Source of the DNA: Paenibacillus peoriae KCTC 3763
GTDB lineage: Bacteria > Bacillota > Bacilli > Paenibacillales > Paenibacillaceae
Reading direction: 5' to 3'
DNA: 64,000 bases
Assembly: GCF_000236805.1 (NCBI RefSeq)
Contig: NZ_AGFX01000041.1
Span: 62,001-126,000, forward strand
Position 1 is the stretch's first letter; each line of letters begins with the position of its first letter. Below the pieces are notes generated by a model. It had not been told where the DNA came from, did no database searches, and saw only the letters and a list, made by a program, of their open reading frames with translations. Below are positions 1 to 8,730 of the stretch, piece by piece. The position numbers and the translations under genes are program-made.

Positions 1-1494
1 TGTGATTCGCTGAACCGGGATGGATAAGGTTTCGCCCTTCAAATAACGGATCGCTTCAGTATCTGAACTGGAGAGGTTTATGCTTCTAACCGCCTCAGAC
101 GGACGCAAAGCCACCGCCAGCGGGTGTGAAGGGACAAATCGACCATTCTTGTCCGTTCCTATAAACCAGCCCGGACGCACCACTTTAAGTCCGTCCAGAC
201 GATGTGAGGCCAGCGGCGACTGATAGATGCGATCTCCATATATCACCGTATGGCCTGTAAACGATATCTCCAGCTGCTCTTGTACAAACTGGCGATAGGA
301 CTCTATCACATCATGTGATGTGCGCGCAGCCTTTACAGCCTCTTTGCCGGAACGGGATTTGCTCCCCTCAAAGCCGCGTCCGGTCGCTCCTTTACCTGGC
401 TTCCCGTCCATTCCTTTTTTACTTCGTTTAGCATCTCCAGTTGCATGCATGCTCTGTCCGTTTCGAGTCAGCGATTCCCCGACAGACAAATGCGGTTTCC
501 TGCGCGGCCATTCTGCATCCATGTTTAAAGCCTTTTCTGCCACAACGGCACGACTGCCCTGATGCTGCAATACAGCGATAAAATGCCCCTCGCCCTCGAC
601 CAGATGCGGCCAGAGGCGTGCCGTCCCACGCAGCTCAGGGTGGGCTGACGCAACCGTTTCACTCACCCATTCCGGATGTCCTGGTGCAAAGCCTGCTTCT
701 GAAGGAACAGGAATAACCTCAAAATCGGGGTGAGCCGCCAGAAACTCCGCGATCATCCCCTCATTTTCCTCTGGTGCAAAGGTACAGGTCGAATAAACAA
801 TCCTTCCCCCGTCGCTCAACATCGAAGCCGCTACGCGCAAAATGTCTCGTTGCATGACCATACATTTTTCCACAGAGTGCGTTTCCCATTGCTTCGCCAT
901 GTCCTCATCCTTGCGGAACATACCTTCTCCCGAACAAGGCGCATCAATTAAAATCTTGTCAAAAAAATGAGGAAAGGCCTCGGCAATCCGGTCCGGGCTT
1001 TCATTCAATACCACGGCATTACGCACACCGTATAATTCCACATTTTTTGCCAATGCTTTGGTTCGTTCCGCGCTAATATCATTCGTTACCAATACACCGC
1101 TTCCTTGCAGCTTGGCGGCTATTTGAGTCGATTTCCCCCCCGGTGCAGCACACAGGTCCAATACAGTCTCATCCACAGCTACATTTAGCAGCTCTACCGG
1201 AGACATTGCACTGGGTTCCTGCACATAATACAGCCCCGCATGGTAGTAAGGATGTAACCCGGGCTTCGTACCGTGCGGAATGTAAAAACCTGTACTACAC
1301 CACGGTATCGGACGCAGCTCAAATGGCGAAATCGCCTTAAACGCCTCCACCGGAATTTTTAACGTATTGACTCGTATTCCCGCATGTGGCGTATGCTCAT
1401 AAGCAGCCATAAAAGCTTCAAATTCGTCACCAAGCAGTTGCTCCATGCGCTTTACAAATGCTGTAGGAAGCTGTACACCCATAATCGTAATCAT
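1..1494 (-). CDS. RsmB/NOP-family rRNA (cytosine-C5) methyltransferase, RsmF-like, C-terminus cut by window edge
   Basis: Transfers a methyl group from SAM to C5 of a cytosine in 16S rRNA, in the cytoplasm. The visible 498 codons carry the SAM-binding motif DLCAAPGGKS, the motif IV cysteine in DAPCSGEGMFRK and the motif VI cysteine in YSTCTFAPEENE, which is the two-cysteine signature of m5C RNA methyltransferases. After the catalytic core comes a basic, Gly/Lys/Ser-rich linker of about 80 residues and then the start of a PUA-like C-terminal domain typical of YebU/RsmF proteins. The frame runs off base 1 without a stop. Two ATGs four codons apart (1494 and 1482) could start it: AGGACAGG abuts the first, so 1482 (MGVQLPTAFV) is equally likely. 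The target base cannot be told from sequence. Confidence 0.88.
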   Translation of the reverse strand, partial: MITIMGVQLPTAFVKRMEQLLGDEFEAFMAAYEHTPHAGIRVNTLKIPVEAFKAISPFELRPIPWCSTGFYIPHGTKPGLHPYYHAGLYYVQEPSAMSPVELLNVAVDETVLDLCAAPGGKSTQIAAKLQGSGVLVTNDISAERTKALAKNVELYGVRNAVVLNESPDRIAEAFPHFFDKILIDAPCSGEGMFRKDEDMAKQWETHSVEKCMVMQRDILRVAASMLSDGGRIVYSTCTFAPEENEGMIAEFLAAHPDFEVIPVPSEAGFAPGHPEWVSETVASAHPELRGTARLWPHLVEGEGHFIAVLQHQGSRAVVAEKALNMDAEWPRRKPHLSVGESLTRNGQSMHATGDAKRSKKGMDGKPGKGATGRGFEGSKSRSGKEAVKAARTSHDVIESYRQFVQEQLEISFTGHTVIYGDRIYQSPLASHRLDGLKVVRPGWFIGTDKNGRFVPSHPLAVALRPSEAVRSINLSSSDTEAIRYLKGETLSIPVQRIT

Positions 1495-1645
1495 CCTGTC
1501 CTGTTAAAATAAAATTAATTGTACCATAATCAATCCGTTATGCCGCAATAATGCTGTGGTTTACAAACTTTCACTACACGCTGTAATGTTGTATAATAAT
1601 GAGATTCTTAGCTACATATTTTGAATTTTGATAGGAGAGATTATA

Positions 1646-2173
1646 TTGAACGCCCAAAAATCCAACAAAAAAAAGCTTATACCCGTCATCGGCTTTTTTG
1701 TTGTGCTGGCCATTTTGATTGGAGTGCTGCTTGCTTTAAATTCAGGCACTAAAAACAACCTGTATGGCGTATCCACAGCTACTTTAAAGCCAGCCACTCA
1801 AGAACTGCTGAATGATCCGAACTATCAGCAGATTATTAAGCCAGAAGATCTGAAAAGCAAAATTGATAATAAAGAAAGCTTTTTCGTATATCATTTTGCC
1901 TCCGACTGTGTTCATTGCCGCGCCACTACTCCCCAGCTAATGCCTTTGAGCAAGCAGGAGAATATCACAATGCATGAGTTTAACCTGCGCGAGTATGAGG
2001 ACGGCTGGGACAAGTACAACATTCAATATACGCCTACGCTAGTCTATTACGAAAAAGGCGTGGAAAAGGATCGTATGGAAGGCGGCTTGAAGGAGAACCC
2101 TTCTGACAACGGCTTTACGCTTGACGATTTCAAAGCCTTTTTTGAGAAATACAAAAAGAACGTAACCTCCTAA
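1646..2173 (+). CDS. Membrane-anchored thioredoxin-family protein
   Basis: A 175-residue protein with an N-terminal basic stretch and one hydrophobic segment (about residues 10-32), followed by an extracytoplasmic thioredoxin fold. The redox motif is CVHC (DCVHCRATTP) and the cis-proline loop is seen in YTPTLVYY. It probably acts in thiol-disulfide exchange on the outer face of the membrane. Its partner is unknown. The TTG at 1646 is chosen as start because AGGAGAG lies 6 bases upstream; an earlier in-frame TTG at 1628 lacks such a site. It is monocistronic: a strong terminator follows directly. Confidence 0.8.
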   Translation: MNAQKSNKKKLIPVIGFFVVLAILIGVLLALNSGTKNNLYGVSTATLKPATQELLNDPNYQQIIKPEDLKSKIDNKESFFVYHFASDCVHCRATTPQLMPLSKQENITMHEFNLREYEDGWDKYNIQYTPTLVYYEKGVEKDRMEGGLKENPSDNGFTLDDFKAFFEKYKKNVTS

Positions 2174-2199
2174 AGGTCCGTTCGTTCATTTCGGAACGA

Positions 2200-2245
2200 T
2201 AAAGCAGCCCGATCCCCTCAAAATGGATCGGGCTGCTTGCTTATT
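2200..2245. terminator. Bidirectional intrinsic terminator
   Basis: A 14-bp perfect stem (AAGCAGCCCGATCC, 2202-2215, with its complement at 2225-2238) lies between convergent genes. A-rich and T-rich flanks are short on both sides, so it can serve both the thioredoxin gene and the DUF309 gene. Confidence 0.8.
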
Positions 2246-2260
2246 ATGATGCGCTTCGAA

Positions 2261-2830
2261 TTACGTTGCGTCCTTCGTTTCGGGCAAGGCTATGCAGGAG
2301 TCGTCAGCGCCCTGTCTGTGCCTGATTGAAGCTTCCAGCGCCTGCTGACGCTGCTCATGCTTTTCCCCACGCCGCGGGCTTTGCTGCTGCGGAATATTGG
2401 CGGGAATGAGCGGCGATGCATTCTCTATGGCCCGGCGTAATCCGGGCTCGACGATTTCAATCGTCAGATCCCGATAAACCGGCGGCTGATGTTGAAGATC
2501 TTCCTTGACAGCGGCAACAAACTCGGCTAGCTGACAGGCACAAACGCGCGCCTCGTTCACCAGCTTCGCCATATTAATGCCCAGCGCCTGCGGCGGAGCA
2601 TGCTCCAGCCTGTGTACCGCACTGTCCAGCATCATATGTCCACCACGATAGTTCCCATTACGAAAATGAAACAGCCCAACGGCTATTTGCAGTAAACCTT
2701 TATATACAGGGTCACGGTCCAGCTTAAGCCACAGCTCTTCCAGTACCTCATGACATTCAAAATAATCCCGATCCCGATTGAAGTATACCAAGTATGTCAC
2801 GTACAACGGTTCATAGGAAAGGTTCACCAT
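2261..2830 (-). CDS. DUF309-domain protein
   Basis: A 189-residue protein. The N-terminal 100 residues match the DUF309 helical family (FNRDRDYFECHEVLEELW, then LLQIAVGLFHFRNGNYRGG), seen in B. subtilis YpuF and many Firmicutes and cyanobacteria. The tail from about residue 135 is Gln/Arg-rich and probably disordered. The biochemical role is not known. Its ATG follows directly on the TAA of the upstream (p)ppGpp synthetase gene (TAAATG), so the two are cotranscribed and probably translationally coupled. Confidence 0.8.
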   Translation of the reverse strand: MVNLSYEPLYVTYLVYFNRDRDYFECHEVLEELWLKLDRDPVYKGLLQIAVGLFHFRNGNYRGGHMMLDSAVHRLEHAPPQALGINMAKLVNEARVCACQLAEFVAAVKEDLQHQPPVYRDLTIEIVEPGLRRAIENASPLIPANIPQQQSPRRGEKHEQRQQALEASIRHRQGADDSCIALPETKDAT

Positions 2831-3643
2831 TTATTGTTCATCCCTGTCTTCTTCCTTGGTAGAGGATTCCAGCATCTGCTTAACTTCATCGTGAAGCTGC
2901 TTGATTCCTTCCATATCGTGTTGCTCCCACAGCTCATTAAACCTGCGCTGTGCATCAATCGTTTCGCTAATTTTATGATAAAAATACAAGCGATGCATAC
3001 CTGTCAGCACTTTGGATACGATATTTGCTTCATCCTCAAATTTTTTCTGTGCTTCCAATATTTCAAGACGAATGGAGGACATCTCATTATCCAATACAAA
3101 GGCTGCTTCAGCGGCCTTTTTCAACCGTGCCCGCATTTCATCCGGCAAACTTTCACGATACTTATAGCTGAGTGAGTGCTCGATGGTGGCCCAGAAATTC
3201 ATAGCCAATGTACGGATCTGAATTTCCGCCAGCACAATTTTCAATCCCAGCGCCGTCTGCACCGGATATTCCACAATCATATGAAAGCTGCGATAGCCGC
3301 TATCTTTATAGTTGGTGATATAGTCCTTTTCATATAAAACAGTCAAATCCTTGCGTCCTCGAATGTACTCGGCTACCCGCCGAATATCCTCAACAAATTG
3401 ACACATAATACGGATGCCCGCAATATCCTCGATTCCCGTCTCTAGCTGATCAGGAGAAACCTGCAATCTTTTCGCTTTATCGAGGATGCTTGATATTTTT
3501 TTAACCCGTCCGGTTACGAATTCGATAGGAGCGTATTCCTCGCGCTTCTTTAGCTCCGCACGCATTGTTTTGAACTTGACCTTAAGCTCCTCCACCGCCT
3601 GATCGTATGGCAGCAAAAATGTTCCCCAGTCTCTTCCGTCCAT
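2831..3643 (-). CDS. Small alarmone synthetase, RelQ/YjbM-like GTP pyrophosphokinase
   Basis: Makes (p)ppGpp from ATP and GTP/GDP. The 270-residue protein has only the RelA/SpoT synthetase domain: no HD hydrolase, TGS or ACT domain. Visible synthetase motifs are GIRIMCQFVEDI, the G-loop YKDSGYRSFHMIVEYP, the catalytic Glu in EIQIRT, and WATIEHSLSYKY. The C-terminal 80 residues are helical and charged, as in RelQ oligomers. Start: ATG at 3643, because AGGAGG lies 7 bases upstream; the longer frame from 3673 would place that site inside the gene. Cotranscribed with the DUF309 gene downstream. Confidence 0.88.
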   Translation of the reverse strand: MDGRDWGTFLLPYDQAVEELKVKFKTMRAELKKREEYAPIEFVTGRVKKISSILDKAKRLQVSPDQLETGIEDIAGIRIMCQFVEDIRRVAEYIRGRKDLTVLYEKDYITNYKDSGYRSFHMIVEYPVQTALGLKIVLAEIQIRTLAMNFWATIEHSLSYKYRESLPDEMRARLKKAAEAAFVLDNEMSSIRLEILEAQKKFEDEANIVSKVLTGMHRLYFYHKISETIDAQRRFNELWEQHDMEGIKQLHDEVKQMLESSTKEEDRDEQ

Positions 3644-3678
3644 CCCCGTACCTCCTGTCTCTTCCGACACCACATTTT

Positions 3679-4773
3679 TTATCTGTGATCTGCACCAACA
3701 GCCTCGGTTATGTGTCTAAAGCCGTCCTTTCGAAGCAGTTCACGCAGACCAGCATGTAAAGCCCGGTTGACTTCCGGTCCCTCGTAGATCAATGCTGTAT
3801 AAATTTCAATCAGGCTCGCGCCTGCTTTAATTTTGTCATAGGCATCACGGCTGGTGAAAATACCGCCCGATCCGATAATAGGCAGCTTCCCCTCCGTCTG
3901 GCGGTATACCCGCCCGATAACCTCTGTAGAACGGTCGCGCAGTGGCTTGCCACTCAGTCCTCCCGTTTCGCTTGCATTCCGGTGTGTCAGACCAGCCCTG
4001 GATATTGTTGTATTGGTCGCAATAATACCGTCCACTCCACTGGCAGCAATCGCATCCGTCATATATTCCAGTTCCTCATCCGATACATCTGGCGCTATTT
4101 TAACCAGCACAGACTTGGCTTCGCCATATTTGGCCGCCTGCACACCCATCTCTGCCCGAACCGCTTCCAGCAATGATTTCAGTTCACTGCCATGCTGGAG
4201 CTTTCGCAAATCCGGTGTATTCGGAGAGCTAATATTTACTACAAAGAAGTCCGCATACGGATATAGCGCGGATATACACTTTTCATAATCCTTATGTGCA
4301 TCCTCATTGGGCGTGATTTTGTTTTTGCCAATATTAACTGCGACCGGAACAGGCCGATGTTTGAGTGCAGCCAATCGTTTGGCCATACTCTCCGCTCCCA
4401 GATTGTTAAAACCCATCCGATTGACCAATGCCTCATCGGGAGGCAACCGGAACAAACGGGGCCGATCATTTCCGGGCTGTCCGACAGGTGTCACCGTGCC
4501 TACTTCCATAAAACCAAACCCGATCGAGGAAAAGCCAGCAACCGCTTCCGCATTTTTATCCAATCCCGCAGCCAGTCCAATCGGGTTGGGAAAATGAAGG
4601 CCGAACAGATCAACGGCAAGATCCTCCGTTTCCTTGACTCCATACATGCCTCGCAGCGTTGTTGCTCCACCGGGAAGCGCCCCCGCGTACTTTAAGCCAT
4701 CAATGACTACATGATGGGCCGTTTCCGGACTCATTTTGAAAAAAACAGGTTTTACAATCCTTCGATACAACAC
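3679..4773 (-). CDS. pyrD: Dihydroorotate dehydrogenase (quinone), class 2
   Basis: Oxidises dihydroorotate to orotate in pyrimidine synthesis, passing electrons to membrane quinone. The serine base of class 2 enzymes is in VNISSPNTP; FMN-site motifs include NPIGLAAGLDKN, NRMGFNN, VNIGKNK and IIGSGGIF. The N-terminal extension (LYRRIVKPVFFKM) is the amphipathic membrane-binding part expected for class 2; class 1 enzymes lack it. Start is uncertain: GTG at 4773 gives the N-terminus MLYRR and sits 11 bases after GGAG, whereas GTG at 4785 overlaps that ribosome site. Located 35 bases upstream of the RelQ-like gene on the same strand, away from other pyr genes in this window. Confidence 0.92.
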   Translation of the reverse strand: MLYRRIVKPVFFKMSPETAHHVVIDGLKYAGALPGGATTLRGMYGVKETEDLAVDLFGLHFPNPIGLAAGLDKNAEAVAGFSSIGFGFMEVGTVTPVGQPGNDRPRLFRLPPDEALVNRMGFNNLGAESMAKRLAALKHRPVPVAVNIGKNKITPNEDAHKDYEKCISALYPYADFFVVNISSPNTPDLRKLQHGSELKSLLEAVRAEMGVQAAKYGEAKSVLVKIAPDVSDEELEYMTDAIAASGVDGIIATNTTISRAGLTHRNASETGGLSGKPLRDRSTEVIGRVYRQTEGKLPIIGSGGIFTSRDAYDKIKAGASLIEIYTALIYEGPEVNRALHAGLRELLRKDGFRHITEAVGADHR

Positions 4774-4992
4774 GTTATCATCCACTCCGTTCTATGCCCT
4801 TGCACATTCCTAAAAAAACATCTCTACAAAATAGTTTAGCTTTTTCCATACCAAAAAGAAAGTAATTTGCAAGGTATGGCAGCAGAACAATTCAGTTGTC
4901 ATAGAGATGTCATTGAAAATGTATAATCAAACCATTTACAATGGACATAGTAAGACAGGGTTTTAGCCCGTCAGAAAAGAGGGATTGCCGAT

Positions 4993-5139
4993 ATGAAGAC
5001 CAAGCGCAAGCCGCCCAGTCTGCAAAAGAAAAAGGACGAGGTGAACAAGAAGGCGATTGTATGGACCGCCGTCAGCTTTGTTCTCCTCATCGTTGTGATC
5101 GTCCTGGTCATTGTTTTAGCACAAGCGGGAATCCGTTAA
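4993..5139 (+). CDS. Small single-pass membrane protein (48 residues)
   Basis: A short frame not overlapping any better gene. It codes a strongly basic N-terminus (MKTKRKPPSLQKKK), a spacer, then one hydrophobic helix (about residues 21-43, rich in Val/Ile/Leu) and a short tail AQAGIR. AGAGGG lies 9 bases before the ATG. The positive-inside rule predicts a cytoplasmic N-terminus. It lies alone between two minus-strand genes, so it needs its own promoter. I do not recognise a family; function unknown. Confidence 0.65.
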   Translation: MKTKRKPPSLQKKKDEVNKKAIVWTAVSFVLLIVVIVLVIVLAQAGIR

Positions 5140-5167
5140 ACAACAAGTAGCTCTTGCATCTAAAAGG

Positions 5168-6598
5168 TTAATTTAACCAGTGATAGGTTTTGCGGGGATT
5201 CGTCTGGTCGTGCTTCGGCGCACTCGTAAATCGGGAATCAGGCACAAGCACTTGATCAGGCAATCCCCCAGTACCAATGACTACCTCCGTACCTGAAGGC
5301 ACAAGAGCAAACAATTCCTCTACATCCCTCTTGCTCATGCGGACGCAGCCCAACGACTCATTTTTCCCAATACTGTCTGGCTCGTTGGTGCCATGGATGG
5401 CATAATTCGTTGCAGACAGCTGCATTCCACGGCTACCGAACTCACCATTGGATTTACCGTTCGGATTCACTACTTTATCGGTAATTACAAATTTCCCTTC
5501 CGGCGTTTTTTCTCCACCCAATCCCACTGAATAATTCCGGACGAGCACATTGCCACTCAACAGGCCGAGCCTGTGCCTGGATTTGTCTACCACAATTCGC
5601 AGCGGCTGCCCCAGAAAAGGCCGTCCATGCAGTGACGATGCCAGTAAAGGACTGCTTTCAACCGACGAGCCAGCCTGTTGATCTGATTCCTTCCCTGTCC
5701 GTTGTCCCGGTGAAGCAAGTAAATTACGCATGGGTATAAAAGCCTTCTTCATCTCCTCTGTCGTACCGTACATCATGTTATCAGGAAAGTTACGGGTCAG
5801 CTCATCAAGGTTCTGGGGAAGACGTTGATGCTGCGAACGAAAAGCACGCATGGAGCTATTCAGCACAGCCAGCTCTTCCTGGCCGGCAGCCCATTTGAGA
5901 CCTGCTTTGCGAAGATTCTCCCTGTCCGACGGCTTGCAAGCACACGCAGCGGCGTCATAAGACTGAACAGCTAATCCACCATTACCTTTGTTTTGGACAC
6001 TGAGTAATGGCTGCATTCCCTCTCTCCAAAGTAACCATGAGCCGCTTTGCTTCATGCCCAGAACGGTGGTTTTGGGAGGCAGGCGATCCGTCTTTGTCAG
6101 CATATCAGCAAGCGCCGTTTCAGCTCCGCTCCCTTTTCGACCTTGAGCCGTAAACACGCCACCCGCATTAGTCCCACCGATCTGAACTGTCTCCTTTGGA
6201 CCAACATCCGGTTCTTCTGCAGCTTTCACGTTATCGACTGCTGTGCGCTCGGTTCCGGGCGGTACGGATGCGCTCTCATTTGAATGCTTCGGCGCATTGG
6301 CTGAGGGCACCCATATGAGCAAGAGCACCATGAGGGCAGTTAGCAGATGGCGTGTTCGGGCTGTTCGTCGCTCCTTCTCCTTGGACATCTGAACCAGTTT
6401 ATCCTGATATTCCATCCATACGTCTGCCGGAATCTGTTTATGCTCGAAGGCTTCAAACACTTCCCCCGCGCGATTGAAACAATAATTTGCTTTACCCTCC
6501 TGACCGCTGCTCTCATACTCTTTACCGAGTAAATACCAGGCCATTTTATTATCAGGATGCTTTTTTACATACGATTTAAGATGAGGCGAATGGTCCAT
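5168..6598 (-). CDS. L,D-transpeptidase (YkuD domain) with membrane anchor
   Basis: Cross-links or edits peptidoglycan through 3-3 linkages. The 476-residue protein starts with a short TPR-like cytoplasmic part (HLKSYVKKHPDNKMAWYLLG), then one transmembrane segment at about residues 85-105 (HLLTALMVLLLIWVP), a Ser/Gly-rich linker, and a YkuD domain near residues 330-450. The catalytic signature is present: AIHGTNEP followed by SLGCVRM, with Cys as nucleophile. Start: ATG at 6598 has AGGAGG 5 bases upstream; the longer frame from 6694 runs through the terminator of the ferredoxin gene. Substrate preference is not visible. Confidence 0.85.
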   Translation of the reverse strand: MDHSPHLKSYVKKHPDNKMAWYLLGKEYESSGQEGKANYCFNRAGEVFEAFEHKQIPADVWMEYQDKLVQMSKEKERRTARTRHLLTALMVLLLIWVPSANAPKHSNESASVPPGTERTAVDNVKAAEEPDVGPKETVQIGGTNAGGVFTAQGRKGSGAETALADMLTKTDRLPPKTTVLGMKQSGSWLLWREGMQPLLSVQNKGNGGLAVQSYDAAACACKPSDRENLRKAGLKWAAGQEELAVLNSSMRAFRSQHQRLPQNLDELTRNFPDNMMYGTTEEMKKAFIPMRNLLASPGQRTGKESDQQAGSSVESSPLLASSLHGRPFLGQPLRIVVDKSRHRLGLLSGNVLVRNYSVGLGGEKTPEGKFVITDKVVNPNGKSNGEFGSRGMQLSATNYAIHGTNEPDSIGKNESLGCVRMSKRDVEELFALVPSGTEVVIGTGGLPDQVLVPDSRFTSAPKHDQTNPRKTYHWLN

Positions 6599-6673
6599 CG
6601 GATCCTCCTGATCGTGTAATCTTGCAAACTTCCTATTATGTATATCGGTCAAAGTGGACCAGATGGACAGCAT

Positions 6674-6736
6674 AAAAAACAGCACCGTCAGCATACCTCC
6701 ACCGTTATACGGCGAAGGTTATGCTGACGGTGCTGT
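6674..6736 (-). terminator. Intrinsic terminator of the ferredoxin gene
   Basis: A 16-bp perfect stem (arms beginning ACAGCACCGTCAGCAT) with an inner paired arm. On the minus strand it is followed by TTTTTT. It lies between the ferredoxin gene and the L,D-transpeptidase gene and also falls just upstream of the latter. Confidence 0.8.
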
Positions 6737-6757
6737 GTCCATCCAAGAAGCCTACAC

Positions 6758-7024
<267 letters not shown>

Positions 7025-7162
7025 TCAAACAAACCAACTTTTGCATTCTATTCACATATTAATACAAACGAAAAATTATTACAAATTATTTTCTTTTATC
7101 TTTGATGTAAAAAACACTTATAGTATAGCCTTCCGCTGTTCTGCATAAATTCACCAAAAAAT

Positions 7163-8443
7163 TCACTCAGGGGACGGAAGATTGTCTTTTTGCAGTGAAG
7201 TTCCACGCAGTTTGGAATTACGAAGAAGCACTGAAGGATCATCTCCCAGCATCCCGGCAGTCAAAATTGCATTTTCACCAAATTTGTCGCGCAGCGCATC
7301 CATCGCCTTCAACAGACTTTCTTTCTTAGGCTGGTCCTGATATTCAAATAGATCGAGTTGGACGGCCGCTTCCTCCTTCGGAATGAGCTGCTGTAGCGTA
7401 ATTCCCAGCAAACGCACAGGCTTGTCCTCCCCCCAATGACGGCGATACAGCGCACAAGCTTCCTTATATATGTCTTCAGCACTTTCCGTAGGAGTACTTC
7501 TAATCTGAGAACGCGTAAAAGTCTTCATATCTGGCGTCCGAATCGTCAGCTGAATACCTCCTGCCAGCATACCATGTCGTCGAAGCCTCCGGGCTACCTG
7601 GTCGCTAATGTTAAGAAGTACCCGCTGAGCCTCTTCCAGCTTCACCACATCCATAGGCAAAGTAGTCGTATGACCGATGGACTTGTTAGGCTCTCGTTCC
7701 GTGCTGACTGGAGAATGATTAATCCCGTTAGCCGCCAATTTGAGCCACGATCCTGTCACACCAAATACACCAATTAACATTTGTTCGTCCGCCTTAGCCA
7801 GTTGCCCAATCGTACGAATGTTCATTTGCAGAAGTTTTTCTGCCGTTTTGCGACCCACACCAAACAATTGACTGCAAGGAAGATTCCACAAAATGCCAGG
7901 TACATCACGCAGACGTAAAACCGATATTCCACGCGGCTTTTTTAGATCAGAGGCCATTTTCGCTAACAGCTTGTTGGGCGCCACTCCAATTGAGCAGGGC
8001 AAACCAAGCTCATCATTTACTCTGCGCTGGATTTCCTCTGCAATTTCCAGTGGTGTTCCAAACTGCTTGGAACCTGTAATGTCCAGATAACATTCATCAA
8101 TCGAAGTGGCTTCCAGCATAGGCGTGTACGAATAAGCAATGCTCATAAACGCTTTGGAATAACGACGGTACAAGTGAAAATCAGGCTGTATTACGATGAG
8201 CTGTGGACAAATCCGGCGAGCCTGCTGAACAACCATCCCTGTTGAAATACCCAAACGTCGGGCTTCGTAGGAACAGGTTACAATTACACCTCTGCGCAGC
8301 TCACTACTGCCAGCTACGGCGGTAGGCAACCCCTTATATTTCTCCGGTTCCTCCGCTGCATGAACGGAACAATAAAATGCATTCATATCCACATGCAAAA
8401 TAACTCGCCCACCGACCGGATAATAAGCACTGACATCTTTCAC
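7163..8443 (-). CDS. dinB: DNA polymerase IV (Y-family, DinB)
   Basis: Error-prone translesion polymerase. The Y-family active-site acidic residues are in HVDMNAFYCSVH and TSIDECYLDI. The palm, fingers and thumb (helix-hairpin-helix at FGVGRKTAEKLL) and the little-finger domain follow in order. A clamp-binding motif QLDLF sits at about residue 370, followed by a tail of 50 residues, so access to the replisome should be intact. Start: GTG at 8443 is preferred since AAGAAGGG lies 6 bases upstream; a longer frame starts at GTG 8473. Possible LexA control is treated separately. Confidence 0.9.
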   Translation of the reverse strand: MKDVSAYYPVGGRVILHVDMNAFYCSVHAAEEPEKYKGLPTAVAGSSELRRGVIVTCSYEARRLGISTGMVVQQARRICPQLIVIQPDFHLYRRYSKAFMSIAYSYTPMLEATSIDECYLDITGSKQFGTPLEIAEEIQRRVNDELGLPCSIGVAPNKLLAKMASDLKKPRGISVLRLRDVPGILWNLPCSQLFGVGRKTAEKLLQMNIRTIGQLAKADEQMLIGVFGVTGSWLKLAANGINHSPVSTEREPNKSIGHTTTLPMDVVKLEEAQRVLLNISDQVARRLRRHGMLAGGIQLTIRTPDMKTFTRSQIRSTPTESAEDIYKEACALYRRHWGEDKPVRLLGITLQQLIPKEEAAVQLDLFEYQDQPKKESLLKAMDALRDKFGENAILTAGMLGDDPSVLLRNSKLRGTSLQKDNLPSPE

Positions 8444-8538
8444 GCTCAACCCTTCTTTTAACTGTAAATTCACCCGTGCTTACGGGAATATGGCTCTTGG
8501 TTTAATTTTAGATCTGAATTCTCCTTCTATTTTACATG

Positions 8539-8552
8539 AGAACAAAGGTTTT
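8539..8552. promoter_or_regulatory. Weak LexA-box-like site upstream of dinB
   Basis: The sequence AGAACAAAGGTTTT has the GAAC-N4-GTT core of the Bacillus LexA operator (CGAAC-N4-GTTCG) but differs at the outer bases. It lies about 100 bases upstream of the dinB start. It is a candidate only. Confidence 0.25.
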
Positions 8553-8730
8553 GAGGTCATAAAATGATAATTATATATTACATTTGAAGTCATTAGTTGA
8601 TATAATCGAGTATCATACGAATAAGACAGGCTGACGCTTTCCTGTTTTTAAGCGTTAAACAACTAAACAAATCAGCTTAAAAAGCAAAGTTTCATTAAAA
8701 TCTGAGCAATCCGCAAAGGAGGAGTCCCTC

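Noticed and set aside
8580-8730. T-box or attenuator leader before cimA
   Set aside because: Only a short weak hairpin (ACGCTT/AAGCGT) is present; no T-box AGGGTGGNACCGCG-type motif and no leader peptide rich in branched-chain codons.
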